Shown here piece after piece: positions 33,723 through 41,070 of a stretch of DNA of 64,000 nt. Made by a program: the position numbers and the translations under genes. The notes below the pieces were generated by a model. The model did no database searches. It was not told the origin of the DNA and was given only the letters and a program-made list of their open reading frames with translations. Source of the DNA: Thermoplasmata archaeon UBA61 (GTDB taxonomy: Archaea; Thermoplasmatota; Thermoplasmata; Lutacidiplasmatales; UBA184); the NCBI GenBank assembly GCA_002503985.1, contig DASW01000006.1, positions 32,853 through 96,852 on the forward strand, written 5' to 3'. Every line of letters starts with the position of its first letter. The stretch's first letter is position 1.

Positions 33723-33788
33723 CCTATCCCGTCCCGTGTCCGGCCGTTCCCCCCATTGTAGGGAGCATGTAAGCGGTGGGGTCCGGGG

Positions 33789-34709
33789 TCACGGGCGACC
33801 GACCCTCTTCTCGGGCTCGACCCTCGAGTGGACGGTCCCTCCGAGCCACGCCACCGCGACGATGATGAGACCTCCCCCTACGTACTGGAGGCTCGAGAGC
33901 GCGACGCCGAGGATCAAGAGCCCGGCCGTGGCCGCGACGATCGGCTCGAACGAGCCGGCGACCCCGGCCTCGGTGGCGGTCAGCTTCCTAAGACCGTAGA
34001 CGAACAGCGTGAAGGCGAGCAGGGTCCCCGCCACGACCACGAAGAGGACCAGCCCTGTGAGGAGCGCCGCGCTCGCGAGCGTTGCGGGCCAGTGGTACTG
34101 TATCAGGGTCCAGGCGCCGATCGGGGCCGTGACGAGCCCTCCGAGAAGGAACCCCCACGTCGTCACCCACTGCGCGCTCTGGGTCTGGACGAACCGACGG
34201 GTGGCGAGGGTATAGTACGCCCCCGCGACCGCCGAGAGAAGACCGAACGCGAGACCCAGCGGCGTGATGAGGATGGAGAACCCGTGGGGAGAGACGGTCC
34301 CGACCAACAACATCGTCCCGGCCGCCGCGAGCGCGAGCAGGGCGGCCCACCGGGCCGACCATCGGATCGCTCCGGACGCCAGCTCGTAGCCGGCGACCAT
34401 CGGCAGGAAGAGGAACTGAAGCAGGGTCGCTGTCGTCACGTTGGAGTAGAAGAGCGCCTCGAGGTACGTGACCTGGGAGCCGACGAGGCCCAGGATTGCC
34501 ATCGAGGCGAACGAGGCGGTCCACGGACGGGGCCACTTCGGTCGGGCCACCGCCAGGAGAAGGCAGGCCGCACCGAGCATGCGGATGGTCGTGAGCCCCC
34601 AGACCGGGAACAGGTACCCCTGAAGAATCACCTGGGCGGCCGTTCCAGAGAGGCCCCAGAGCGCCGACCCTGTGACCGCTGCGAGGAGCGCCAACCGAAC
34701 TTCACGCAT
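33789..34709 (-). CDS. DMT-superfamily (EamA) transporter
   Basis: 306 residues, about ten hydrophobic helices in two EamA halves (GSALWGLSGTAAQVI at the start, VAGSFEPIVAATAGLLILGVAL in the second half). Such proteins export amino acids or metabolites. The ATG at 34709 was taken; an in-frame GTG at 34721 is possible. A minus-strand TATA-like gaggtaaaatcc sits around 34754-34762, about 50 bases upstream, so a short leader is expected. Confidence 0.87.
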   Translation of the reverse strand: MREVRLALLAAVTGSALWGLSGTAAQVILQGYLFPVWGLTTIRMLGAACLLLAVARPKWPRPWTASFASMAILGLVGSQVTYLEALFYSNVTTATLLQFLFLPMVAGYELASGAIRWSARWAALLALAAAGTMLLVGTVSPHGFSILITPLGLAFGLLSAVAGAYYTLATRRFVQTQSAQWVTTWGFLLGGLVTAPIGAWTLIQYHWPATLASAALLTGLVLFVVVAGTLLAFTLFVYGLRKLTATEAGVAGSFEPIVAATAGLLILGVALSSLQYVGGGLIIVAVAWLGGTVHSRVEPEKRVGRP

Positions 34710-34851
34710 GGAGTGGCCCACTATCGACCCGTCCCGGATGAGGGGAAGGGGATGGATTTTACCTCAAACCGGTTCCCGAGACGGAGCGCATTCCCCCGGT
34801 GCGGCGCCTGGACCGGCACGAGCCACGCCGCGCGCTTGCGGGTTAGTTGCA

Positions 34852-34886
34852 TTTATATAGAAGAGCAATTCTGCCAAACTCGGTGG
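34852..34886 (+). promoter_or_regulatory. Thermosome promoter and ribosome binding site
   Basis: A perfect TATA box tttatata (34852-34859) is the best in the window. A ggtgg Shine-Dalgarno (34882-34886) precedes the ATG at 34891, so unlike most first genes here a short leader of about 10 bases is predicted. This fits a highly expressed chaperonin gene. No heat-shock operator repeat was recognised. Confidence 0.7.
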
Positions 34887-34890
34887 AAGC

Positions 34891-36516
34891 ATGCTTCAGG
34901 GAACTCCGATTCTCGTCCTGAGAGAAGGGACCGAGCGCGAGCAGGGAAAGAGCGCGACCGCGAACAACATCGCCGCCGCCCGGGCCGTCGCCGACACGGT
35001 ACGAACGACCCTAGGTCCCCGGGGCATGGACAAGATGCTCGTCGACGGGATGGGCGATATCACGATCACGAACGACGGCGTCACGATCCTGAAGGAGGTC
35101 GACGTCGAGCACCCGGCCGCCAAGATGCTGGTCGAGGTCGCTAAGACCCAGGACCAGCAGTGCGGCGACGGGACGACCACGGCGGTCGTGCTCGCCGGGG
35201 AGCTCCTCAAGCGCTCGGAATACCTCCTCGAGCAGAACGTTCACCCGACCGTCATCACCCGCGGCTTCCAGCTCGCGGTGCAGGAGGCAAAACGCCTTCT
35301 CGAGACCGAGATCGGAACGACCATTAAGACCAGCGACGAATCGATCCTCATCGACTGCGCCGCGACCGCGATGGGCTCGAAGGGCGTCTATGGCTCCCGC
35401 TCCGAGCTCGCGAAGATCGCCGTCCTCGCGGTCCAGAGGATCGCCGAGACCCGCGGCGGCAAGACCGTCTGCGACGTCGACCAGATCAAGGTCGAGAAGC
35501 GCCACGGGGGCACGATCTCGGACACGGAGCTCATCCAGGGGATCATCCTCGACAAGGAGCGCGGACACCCGCGCATGCCCTCGGAAGTGACGAACGCGAA
35601 GATCGCCCTTCTCAACTCCGCCCTCGAGATCAAGAAGACCGAGATCGAGAGCAAGATCAACATCAAGAACCCGAACCAGATCCAGAGCTTCCTCGAGGAA
35701 GAGGACCGGACGTTCCACAAGATGGTCGACGCCATCAAGGCGCTCGGCGCGAACGTGGTTGTCTGCCAGAAGGGGATCGACGACGTCGTCCTCCACTACC
35801 TCGCGAAGCAGGGCATCTACGCCGTGAAGCAGGTCAAGGAGTCGGACCTTCAGAAGCTCGCCCGCGCGACCGGCGGAAAGATCGTGACCGGGATCAAGGA
35901 GCTCACCAGCGCGGACCTCGGCTCGGCCGCTAAGGTCGATGAGCACAAGGTCGGTGACGACAAGATGACGTTCGTCACCGGTTGCGCCAATCCCCGATCC
36001 GTCTCGATCCTCATCCGGGGCGGCACCGAACACGTCACGCAGGAGGTCGAGCGCTCGCTCCACGACGCGCTCAAGGTCGTCTCGAGCGTCATCGAGGACG
36101 GGGTCGTCTGCCCCGGCGGTGGCGCGACCGAGATCGACCTCGCGGTGAAGCTGCGCAAGTGGGCCGGTACAGTTGGCGGCCGCGAGCAGCTCGCGGTCGA
36201 GGCGTTCGCTCAGGCGCTCGAATGCATCCCGTGGGCCCTCGCCGAGAACGGCGGGTACGACTCGATCAACACCCTCATCGACCTTCGCAGCGCCCACGAC
36301 GGACCCAACGCGAACAAGAACGCCGGGATCAACCTCCAGGACGGGAAGTCGGCCGACATGTGGAAGCTCCACGTCATCGAGCCGCTCCGTGTCAAGAGCC
36401 AGGCGCTCAGCTCCGCAACGGAGGTCGCGACCATGATCCTGCGGATCGACGACATCATCGCGTCCAAGAAGGGCGGCGGCGGGGCTCCCGGCGGTCCGGG
36501 TGGCCACCAACACTAG
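34891..36516 (+). CDS. Thermosome subunit (group II chaperonin)
   Basis: 541 residues, normal length. Family motifs: ANNIAAARAVADTVRTTLGPRGMDKMLVD, NDGVTIL, GDGTTTAVVLAGEL (ATP site) and CPGGGATEIDLA. The C-terminal tail is Gly-rich and ends GGHQH rather than with the GGM repeats common in other thermosomes. It folds proteins in the cytosol with ATP and may pair with a second subunit encoded elsewhere. A hairpin terminator follows. Confidence 0.97.
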   Translation: MLQGTPILVLREGTEREQGKSATANNIAAARAVADTVRTTLGPRGMDKMLVDGMGDITITNDGVTILKEVDVEHPAAKMLVEVAKTQDQQCGDGTTTAVVLAGELLKRSEYLLEQNVHPTVITRGFQLAVQEAKRLLETEIGTTIKTSDESILIDCAATAMGSKGVYGSRSELAKIAVLAVQRIAETRGGKTVCDVDQIKVEKRHGGTISDTELIQGIILDKERGHPRMPSEVTNAKIALLNSALEIKKTEIESKINIKNPNQIQSFLEEEDRTFHKMVDAIKALGANVVVCQKGIDDVVLHYLAKQGIYAVKQVKESDLQKLARATGGKIVTGIKELTSADLGSAAKVDEHKVGDDKMTFVTGCANPRSVSILIRGGTEHVTQEVERSLHDALKVVSSVIEDGVVCPGGGATEIDLAVKLRKWAGTVGGREQLAVEAFAQALECIPWALAENGGYDSINTLIDLRSAHDGPNANKNAGINLQDGKSADMWKLHVIEPLRVKSQALSSATEVATMILRIDDIIASKKGGGGAPGGPGGHQH

Positions 36517-36551
36517 GTAGGCCGGTCGAAGCTCGGCCCAACTCGTTCCAC

Positions 36552-36582
36552 GGGCCGGACCCCCTTCGTGGGGCCCGGTCCG
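36552..36582 (+). terminator. Probable terminator after the thermosome gene
   Basis: ggacc-ccc and gggg-ccc-ggtcc around a ttcgt loop form an interrupted GC hairpin, with a pyrimidine-rich ccttctt tract downstream at about 36586-36592. Confidence 0.45.
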
Positions 36583-36618
36583 AAGCCTTCTTAACGCAAG
36601 GGCGGTAGGTCGCTCGCC

Positions 36619-37020
36619 ATGCGGACCAAGCCGGTCGAGGGGGTGCTCCGCCTCGACGTGGTGGCCCTGGACCCCCGTCCGGCGGTCTACCTCGCCTACG
36701 ACGGCCTCGCGGGCGTCAGCCAGCGCCCGATCCTCCGCGACCTCATCGAGGAGCTCGAGCGCAAGGGCCCCGAGGAGCTCGGGAAGTTCCTCGAGGCGCT
36801 GCGGCGCCGACGGTCCGGGATGGTCCATGTCTACTTCTCCGACTACGTGAGCTACGGGATCGGCGGCGGGGACGCGGCGGCCGAGTTCTTCCTCGGCACG
36901 TTCCTCCTCCTCCACGAACCGGCCCGCCCGGCGGGAAAGGACCCGGCGATCCCCGAGCACCTCGCGCTCTTCCGCCCCGGAGGCGTCGAGCGCCTCGCGG
37001 TCGAGCCCACGGCCCGATAG
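36619..37020 (+). CDS. Hypothetical protein
   Basis: 133 residues, no family recognised. Visible parts: LRLDVVALDPRPAVYLAYDGLAGVS, an acidic-basic helix LRDLIEELERKGPEELGKFLEAL, and VYFSDYVSYGIGGGDAAAEFFLG. The layout (strand, long helix, glycine turn) looks globular. A TATA-like cttcttaac (36587-36594) lies about 30 bases before the ATG, so it is probably expressed on its own as a leaderless mRNA. Fifty-four bases separate it from lysS. Confidence 0.65.
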   Translation: MRTKPVEGVLRLDVVALDPRPAVYLAYDGLAGVSQRPILRDLIEELERKGPEELGKFLEALRRRRSGMVHVYFSDYVSYGIGGGDAAAEFFLGTFLLLHEPARPAGKDPAIPEHLALFRPGGVERLAVEPTAR

Positions 37021-37074
37021 GGCCCCTTTCGACACGAACCATTTTCTGCCCGGTCACGTCTCGCCCGTCGTCGG

Positions 37075-38553
37075 ATGGCCGAAGAGAACCGTCTCGAGCA
37101 GGACCGTAAGGCGAAGGTCGCCCGCTGGCGCGCGGAAGGTAAAGAACCCTATCCCTGGTCGTTCCCCGACCGCTCTCCTACCGAGCGGGTCCGCGAGGCG
37201 TGCCGGACCCTGAAGCCGGGCGAGGAGGCTCCCCCCGCCCCGCCCGTCCGTGTCGCGGGCCGGCTCATGGCGGTCCGCCAGCACGGCCGGACCGCGTTCG
37301 CCGACCTCGAGGACCTATCGGGGTCGCTCCAGCTCCTCCTGCGGGTCGACGAGCTCGGCGAGGGTCCGTACAATGGATGGCTCGCGGACCTCGACCCCGG
37401 GGACATCATCGGCGCCGAAGGGACCCCCATCGTCTCTCGCCGCGGCGAGCCCTCGCTCCTCGTCCGTTCCCTCACCTTGCTCGCGAAGGCGGTCCGACCG
37501 CCCCCCGAGAAGTTCCACGGGCTCCAGGACGTGGAGGAACGCCTGCGCCGACGCTATGTCGACCTCCTCTCCTCGTCGGAAGCGCGCGCCCGCTTCCGGA
37601 CCCGCACGCTGCTCGTCCGGGAGATCCGCCGGTACTTTGACGACGCCGGCTTCCTCGAGGTCGAGACGCCGGTGCTCACGTCGGTCGCGGGCGGGGCCGC
37701 GGCCGCGCCGTTCGTCACCCGCTCGAACTACCTCGACGCCGAGCTCCGTCTTCGGATCTCGATCGAGCTTCCGCTCAAGCGACTGCTCGTCGGGGGGCTC
37801 GAGCGGGTCTACGAGCTCTCGAAGGCGTTCCGCAACGAGGACCTGGACAGCATCCACTCGCCGGAGTTCACCGAGTTCGAGGCGTACTGGGCCTACGCGG
37901 ACTATCACGACATGCGCCACCTCATGGAGGGGCTCTTCGAGCGGCTCGCCCACCGCACCCTCGAGCTGTGTCCCGGCGACAGCGTGGTCGAAGCCGCCGC
38001 GAAGCGGTTCCTTCCTCCGTTCCCCACCGTCGATTTCGTGGACGCCCTCGAGGAACGGAGCGGCATCCCCGACCTGCTCTCCAAGAGTCGCGAAGAGCTG
38101 CGCGAGCTCGCCCGAGCCGTCGGCTCGACCGTCCCCGACAACTCCTCGAACGGGACGTTCCTCGACAAGCTCTTCGAGCACTACGTGGAGCCGACGTTCG
38201 ACCGGGTGACCTTCGTGGTCGACTACCCGGCGGCGACCACTCCCCTCGCGAAGCGCCATCGCTCGAAGCCCGGACGGGTGGAGCGGTTCGAAGTGTTCCA
38301 CCCGGGGTTCGAGCTCGCGAACGCCTACACCGAGCTCAACGACCCGGACGAACAGGAGGCCCGCTTCCGGTCCCAGCTCGGAGAACGGGGGGACGACCGA
38401 TATGCGTTCGACGAGGACTACGTGAGCGCGCTCGGCTACGGGCTCCCGCCGTGCACCGGGGTCGGCTTCGGGGTCGACCGGGTCCTCATGGGGCTCCTCG
38501 GGATCCCGTCGATCAAAGAGGTCATTCTCTTTCCGCTGATCCGGTCCCGCTAG
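37075..38553 (+). CDS. lysS: Lysyl-tRNA synthetase, class II
   Basis: 492 residues, close to bacterial LysS length. An N-terminal OB anticodon-binding domain (VRVAGRLMAVRQHGRTAFADLED) precedes the class II core with motif 2 FRNEDLDSIHSPEFTEFE and motif 3 GVGFGVDRVLMGLLGIPSIKEVI. It charges tRNA-Lys. Many archaea instead use a class I LysRS, so the class II form is notable. The tRNA-Lys gene lies about 11 kb downstream in this window. Confidence 0.95.
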   Translation: MAEENRLEQDRKAKVARWRAEGKEPYPWSFPDRSPTERVREACRTLKPGEEAPPAPPVRVAGRLMAVRQHGRTAFADLEDLSGSLQLLLRVDELGEGPYNGWLADLDPGDIIGAEGTPIVSRRGEPSLLVRSLTLLAKAVRPPPEKFHGLQDVEERLRRRYVDLLSSSEARARFRTRTLLVREIRRYFDDAGFLEVETPVLTSVAGGAAAAPFVTRSNYLDAELRLRISIELPLKRLLVGGLERVYELSKAFRNEDLDSIHSPEFTEFEAYWAYADYHDMRHLMEGLFERLAHRTLELCPGDSVVEAAAKRFLPPFPTVDFVDALEERSGIPDLLSKSREELRELARAVGSTVPDNSSNGTFLDKLFEHYVEPTFDRVTFVVDYPAATTPLAKRHRSKPGRVERFEVFHPGFELANAYTELNDPDEQEARFRSQLGERGDDRYAFDEDYVSALGYGLPPCTGVGFGVDRVLMGLLGIPSIKEVILFPLIRSR

Positions 38554-38602
38554 TTCTCCGACCCCATCGGAGTTATACCTAAAGCGAGCGGATGGAGATA
38601 GG

Positions 38603-39409
38603 ATGGCGACCGCCTACCCCGCGAGCAGCTCGGTCCCGCTCGCGCTCGAGGGGATCTCGGTCGCCTACGGGGAGCGGCCGGCGGTCCAGCAGCTCTCCCT
38701 CACCGTGCAGCCGGGGGAGATCTACGGTCTCCTCGGGTCGAACGGCGCGGGAAAGACCAGCACGATCAAGGCGATCGTCGGGCTCGTGCGCCCGGTCGCC
38801 GGCGAGATCCGGGTCTTCGGGCTCGACGCGCTCCGCGATGGGCTCGCGACCAAGGCCCGGATCGGCTACGTTCCCGAGACCTCGATGCTCTACGAGGCGC
38901 TGACCCCCCGGGAGTTCCTCGAGTTCGTCGCGAGCGTGCGTCAGATGGACGCGGCGACGGCCACCCGGCGCATGCGCAGCTACGCGGAGGCGTTCCGGCT
39001 CGAGGCCGAGCTGGAGGAGCCGATCGCCACGCTCTCGAACGGCACCCGGCAGAAGGTACTGATCATCGCGGCGCTCCTGCACGCGCCGCCCCTGCTCGTT
39101 CTGGACGAACCGCTCAACAGTCTCGACCCGCGGTCGGTCCGGATCATGAAGGACGTGCTCCTGCGCTACGTCGCGAGCGGGGGCCGCGGCGTGCTGTTCT
39201 CGACCCACACGATGGAGGTCGCCGAGCAGCTCTGCCAGCGGGTCGGGATCCTCGACCGAGGGGTGCTCCGGGGGGAGGGGAGCCTCGCCGCGCTTCGGGA
39301 GCGGGTCGCGGCGGGCGACGCCTCGCTCGAGGAGATCTTCCTGCGCCTCACGGAGGAGGATGTGGGGGTGCGGGCCGCGGTCGACTCCCTCGGCGACCCC
39401 TCGGTATGA
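38603..39409 (+). CDS. ABC transporter ATP-binding protein
   Basis: 268 residues. Walker A GSNGAGKTS, signature LSNGTRQK, Walker B LLVLDEP and H-loop STHTME are all present; it belongs to the ABC-2 exporter type. A TATA-like ttatacc (38573-38579) lies about 24-30 bases before the ATG, predicting a leaderless or near-leaderless mRNA. Its stop overlaps the permease start as ATGA. Confidence 0.93.
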   Translation: MATAYPASSSVPLALEGISVAYGERPAVQQLSLTVQPGEIYGLLGSNGAGKTSTIKAIVGLVRPVAGEIRVFGLDALRDGLATKARIGYVPETSMLYEALTPREFLEFVASVRQMDAATATRRMRSYAEAFRLEAELEEPIATLSNGTRQKVLIIAALLHAPPLLVLDEPLNSLDPRSVRIMKDVLLRYVASGGRGVLFSTHTMEVAEQLCQRVGILDRGVLRGEGSLAALRERVAAGDASLEEIFLRLTEEDVGVRAAVDSLGDPSV

Positions 39410-41070
39410 GCTGGAGGGAGGCCCTCCGCCTGAGCAACGTCGCGTTCACCGAGCTCTCGCTGCAGGCGGTCTATGCGTTCCGGCAGGGGAACGTCCTGCC
39501 GCCGGGCCGCTCGAAGAACCTCGTAGCCCGCTCGCGGCGTCTCGTCGTCCAGAGCAAGGTCGTCATCAGCGCGGTGCTCGCGCTGTTGACCCTGGGCGCC
39601 GCCGCCATCCTTCACCTGAAGGCGCAGAGCCCCCAGATCTTCTCCAGCATTCCGGCAGGGCTCTTCCAGAGCGCCATCCTGACGGGGCTCCTCAGCCTCG
39701 ACATCGCTCTCCTGTGGTGGACCGGGGTCCAGGTGATCCCCACGCTGATCTCCTCGGGCGTCCTCCCCGTGCTCGAACCGCTCCCGATCGACCCCCGGAC
39801 CTTCCGACGGGTCGCGGGCATCCTGTACCTGCGCCTCTTCGACTTCCCCGCCCTCACGATCATCATCCTGACCCCCATCGCGGTCGGTATCGCCCTGGGG
39901 CCGCTCGCCGGGCTCGCGGCCCTGCCGGGCGCGGTCGTGGCGGTCATCTATGCGCTCGCCCTCTCGCTCCTGACCGGTCGGTTCTTCCTCCGCCGGGTCC
40001 AGGGTTCCCGTGGCGGTGGCGGCCGTACGGTCGTCCGCTGGGCGTACCTGGTCCTCTGGCTCGTCCCGGCGTTCGCCATGTTCGGTTTCATCACCGCGGC
40101 ACCGGCGTTCTTCCGTGCCCTGGGCGGGCTCGCCGTCCAGGGTCCGTCCGTCGGCAGTGGACTGCTCGTCGCGGCGTTCCCGTTCTCGTTCGCGGCGCTA
40201 CCGGCAATCGTGGCGGGCGGACCCTCGTCGGTCGCGATCCTCTCTCCCACCCTCGACCTGGTGCTCGGGGTGGCCGCCGCGGCGTACCTGGCGCTGGCCG
40301 CCTGGTCGGTCGTCTGGCTGTCCCGTTCGGTCCGGACCCTTCTGTTCCTGCCGGTCCTCACCTCGGTGAGCCCCCCGGCAGCCACGTTCTCCCTTCGGCC
40401 GATGAGCCGCGCCCGGGCGGTGCTGGTGAAGGACCTTCGCATCGCCAGCCGGACCCCGGGCTACGCGTTCCTGATCCTCCTGCCGATCCTGGACGCCGGG
40501 GCGCTCGGGTTGCTCACGTACGCGACCCCGGCACAGAACCCGGTCGCCGCCTCGCTCGCCCTCGGCGCCGTCACCACCGCCGCGCTCCTCGCAACCTTCT
40601 TTGGCCCGGCGTTCTTCGCCATCGAAGTGATCGCGTATTCCTACGGTCGGAGCCTCCCGCTCTCCAACCGGTCGGTCATCCTCGGGAAGGTGGCGCTGAT
40701 CGGTTCCATGTACCTCATCGCGGCGGCCCTCATCGTGGGGCTCACGCTCCTGCGCTTCTTCGAGCCGTTCACCTTCGTCGCGTTCGTCCTCGTGGAGCTG
40801 CCGGCGGTGCTCGGCGCGGCGCTCTTCGAGCTCGGGCTCCTCTTCCGCTGGGCCCGACGCCGCGGCCTCGCGATCACGAACCTGTACGCCGGGGCGTGGG
40901 TCGCGGTCCTCGTCTCCGTCCCCGGGCTCATCATGGCCGGGCTTCCCCCTCTCCTCTTTGACCTGGCCCGGTCGTCGGGTGTCGGCTTCGGCCTGGAGGT
41001 CATGACGCTCGTGGCGGTCGTGGAGCTCGCGATCTCGATGCCGGTCGCCTTTGGGAGGGGAGCCTCCTGA
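39406..41070 (+). CDS. ABC-2-type exporter permease
   Basis: 554 residues, about twelve hydrophobic helices, with a short N-terminal cytosolic stretch (WREALRLSNVAFTELS) typical of ABC-2 permeases. The duplicated hydrophobic halves and the partner ATPase at a 4-base overlap support a drug, lipid or polymer exporter; the substrate is unknown. Its stop TGA overlaps the candidate CTG start of valS. Confidence 0.88.
   Translation: MSWREALRLSNVAFTELSLQAVYAFRQGNVLPPGRSKNLVARSRRLVVQSKVVISAVLALLTLGAAAILHLKAQSPQIFSSIPAGLFQSAILTGLLSLDIALLWWTGVQVIPTLISSGVLPVLEPLPIDPRTFRRVAGILYLRLFDFPALTIIILTPIAVGIALGPLAGLAALPGAVVAVIYALALSLLTGRFFLRRVQGSRGGGGRTVVRWAYLVLWLVPAFAMFGFITAAPAFFRALGGLAVQGPSVGSGLLVAAFPFSFAALPAIVAGGPSSVAILSPTLDLVLGVAAAAYLALAAWSVVWLSRSVRTLLFLPVLTSVSPPAATFSLRPMSRARAVLVKDLRIASRTPGYAFLILLPILDAGALGLLTYATPAQNPVAASLALGAVTTAALLATFFGPAFFAIEVIAYSYGRSLPLSNRSVILGKVALIGSMYLIAAALIVGLTLLRFFEPFTFVAFVLVELPAVLGAALFELGLLFRWARRRGLAITNLYAGAWVAVLVSVPGLIMAGLPPLLFDLARSSGVGFGLEVMTLVAVVELAISMPVAFGRGAS
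41054..41069 (+). promoter_or_regulatory. Shine-Dalgarno and CTG start of valS
   Basis: ggaggggag at about 41054-41062 is followed by cctc and then CTG at 41067-41069, which overlaps the permease stop (CTGA). The first in-frame ATG (41223) lies after the conserved NVTGALTIGH segment and the ORF start otherwise is 41238, so no ordinary start codon fits. Confidence 0.55.

Noticed and set aside
35011..37035. 674-codon open frame antisense to the thermosome gene
   Set aside because: Composition artefact opposite a well-conserved chaperonin; low-complexity Asp/Leu/Val pattern.
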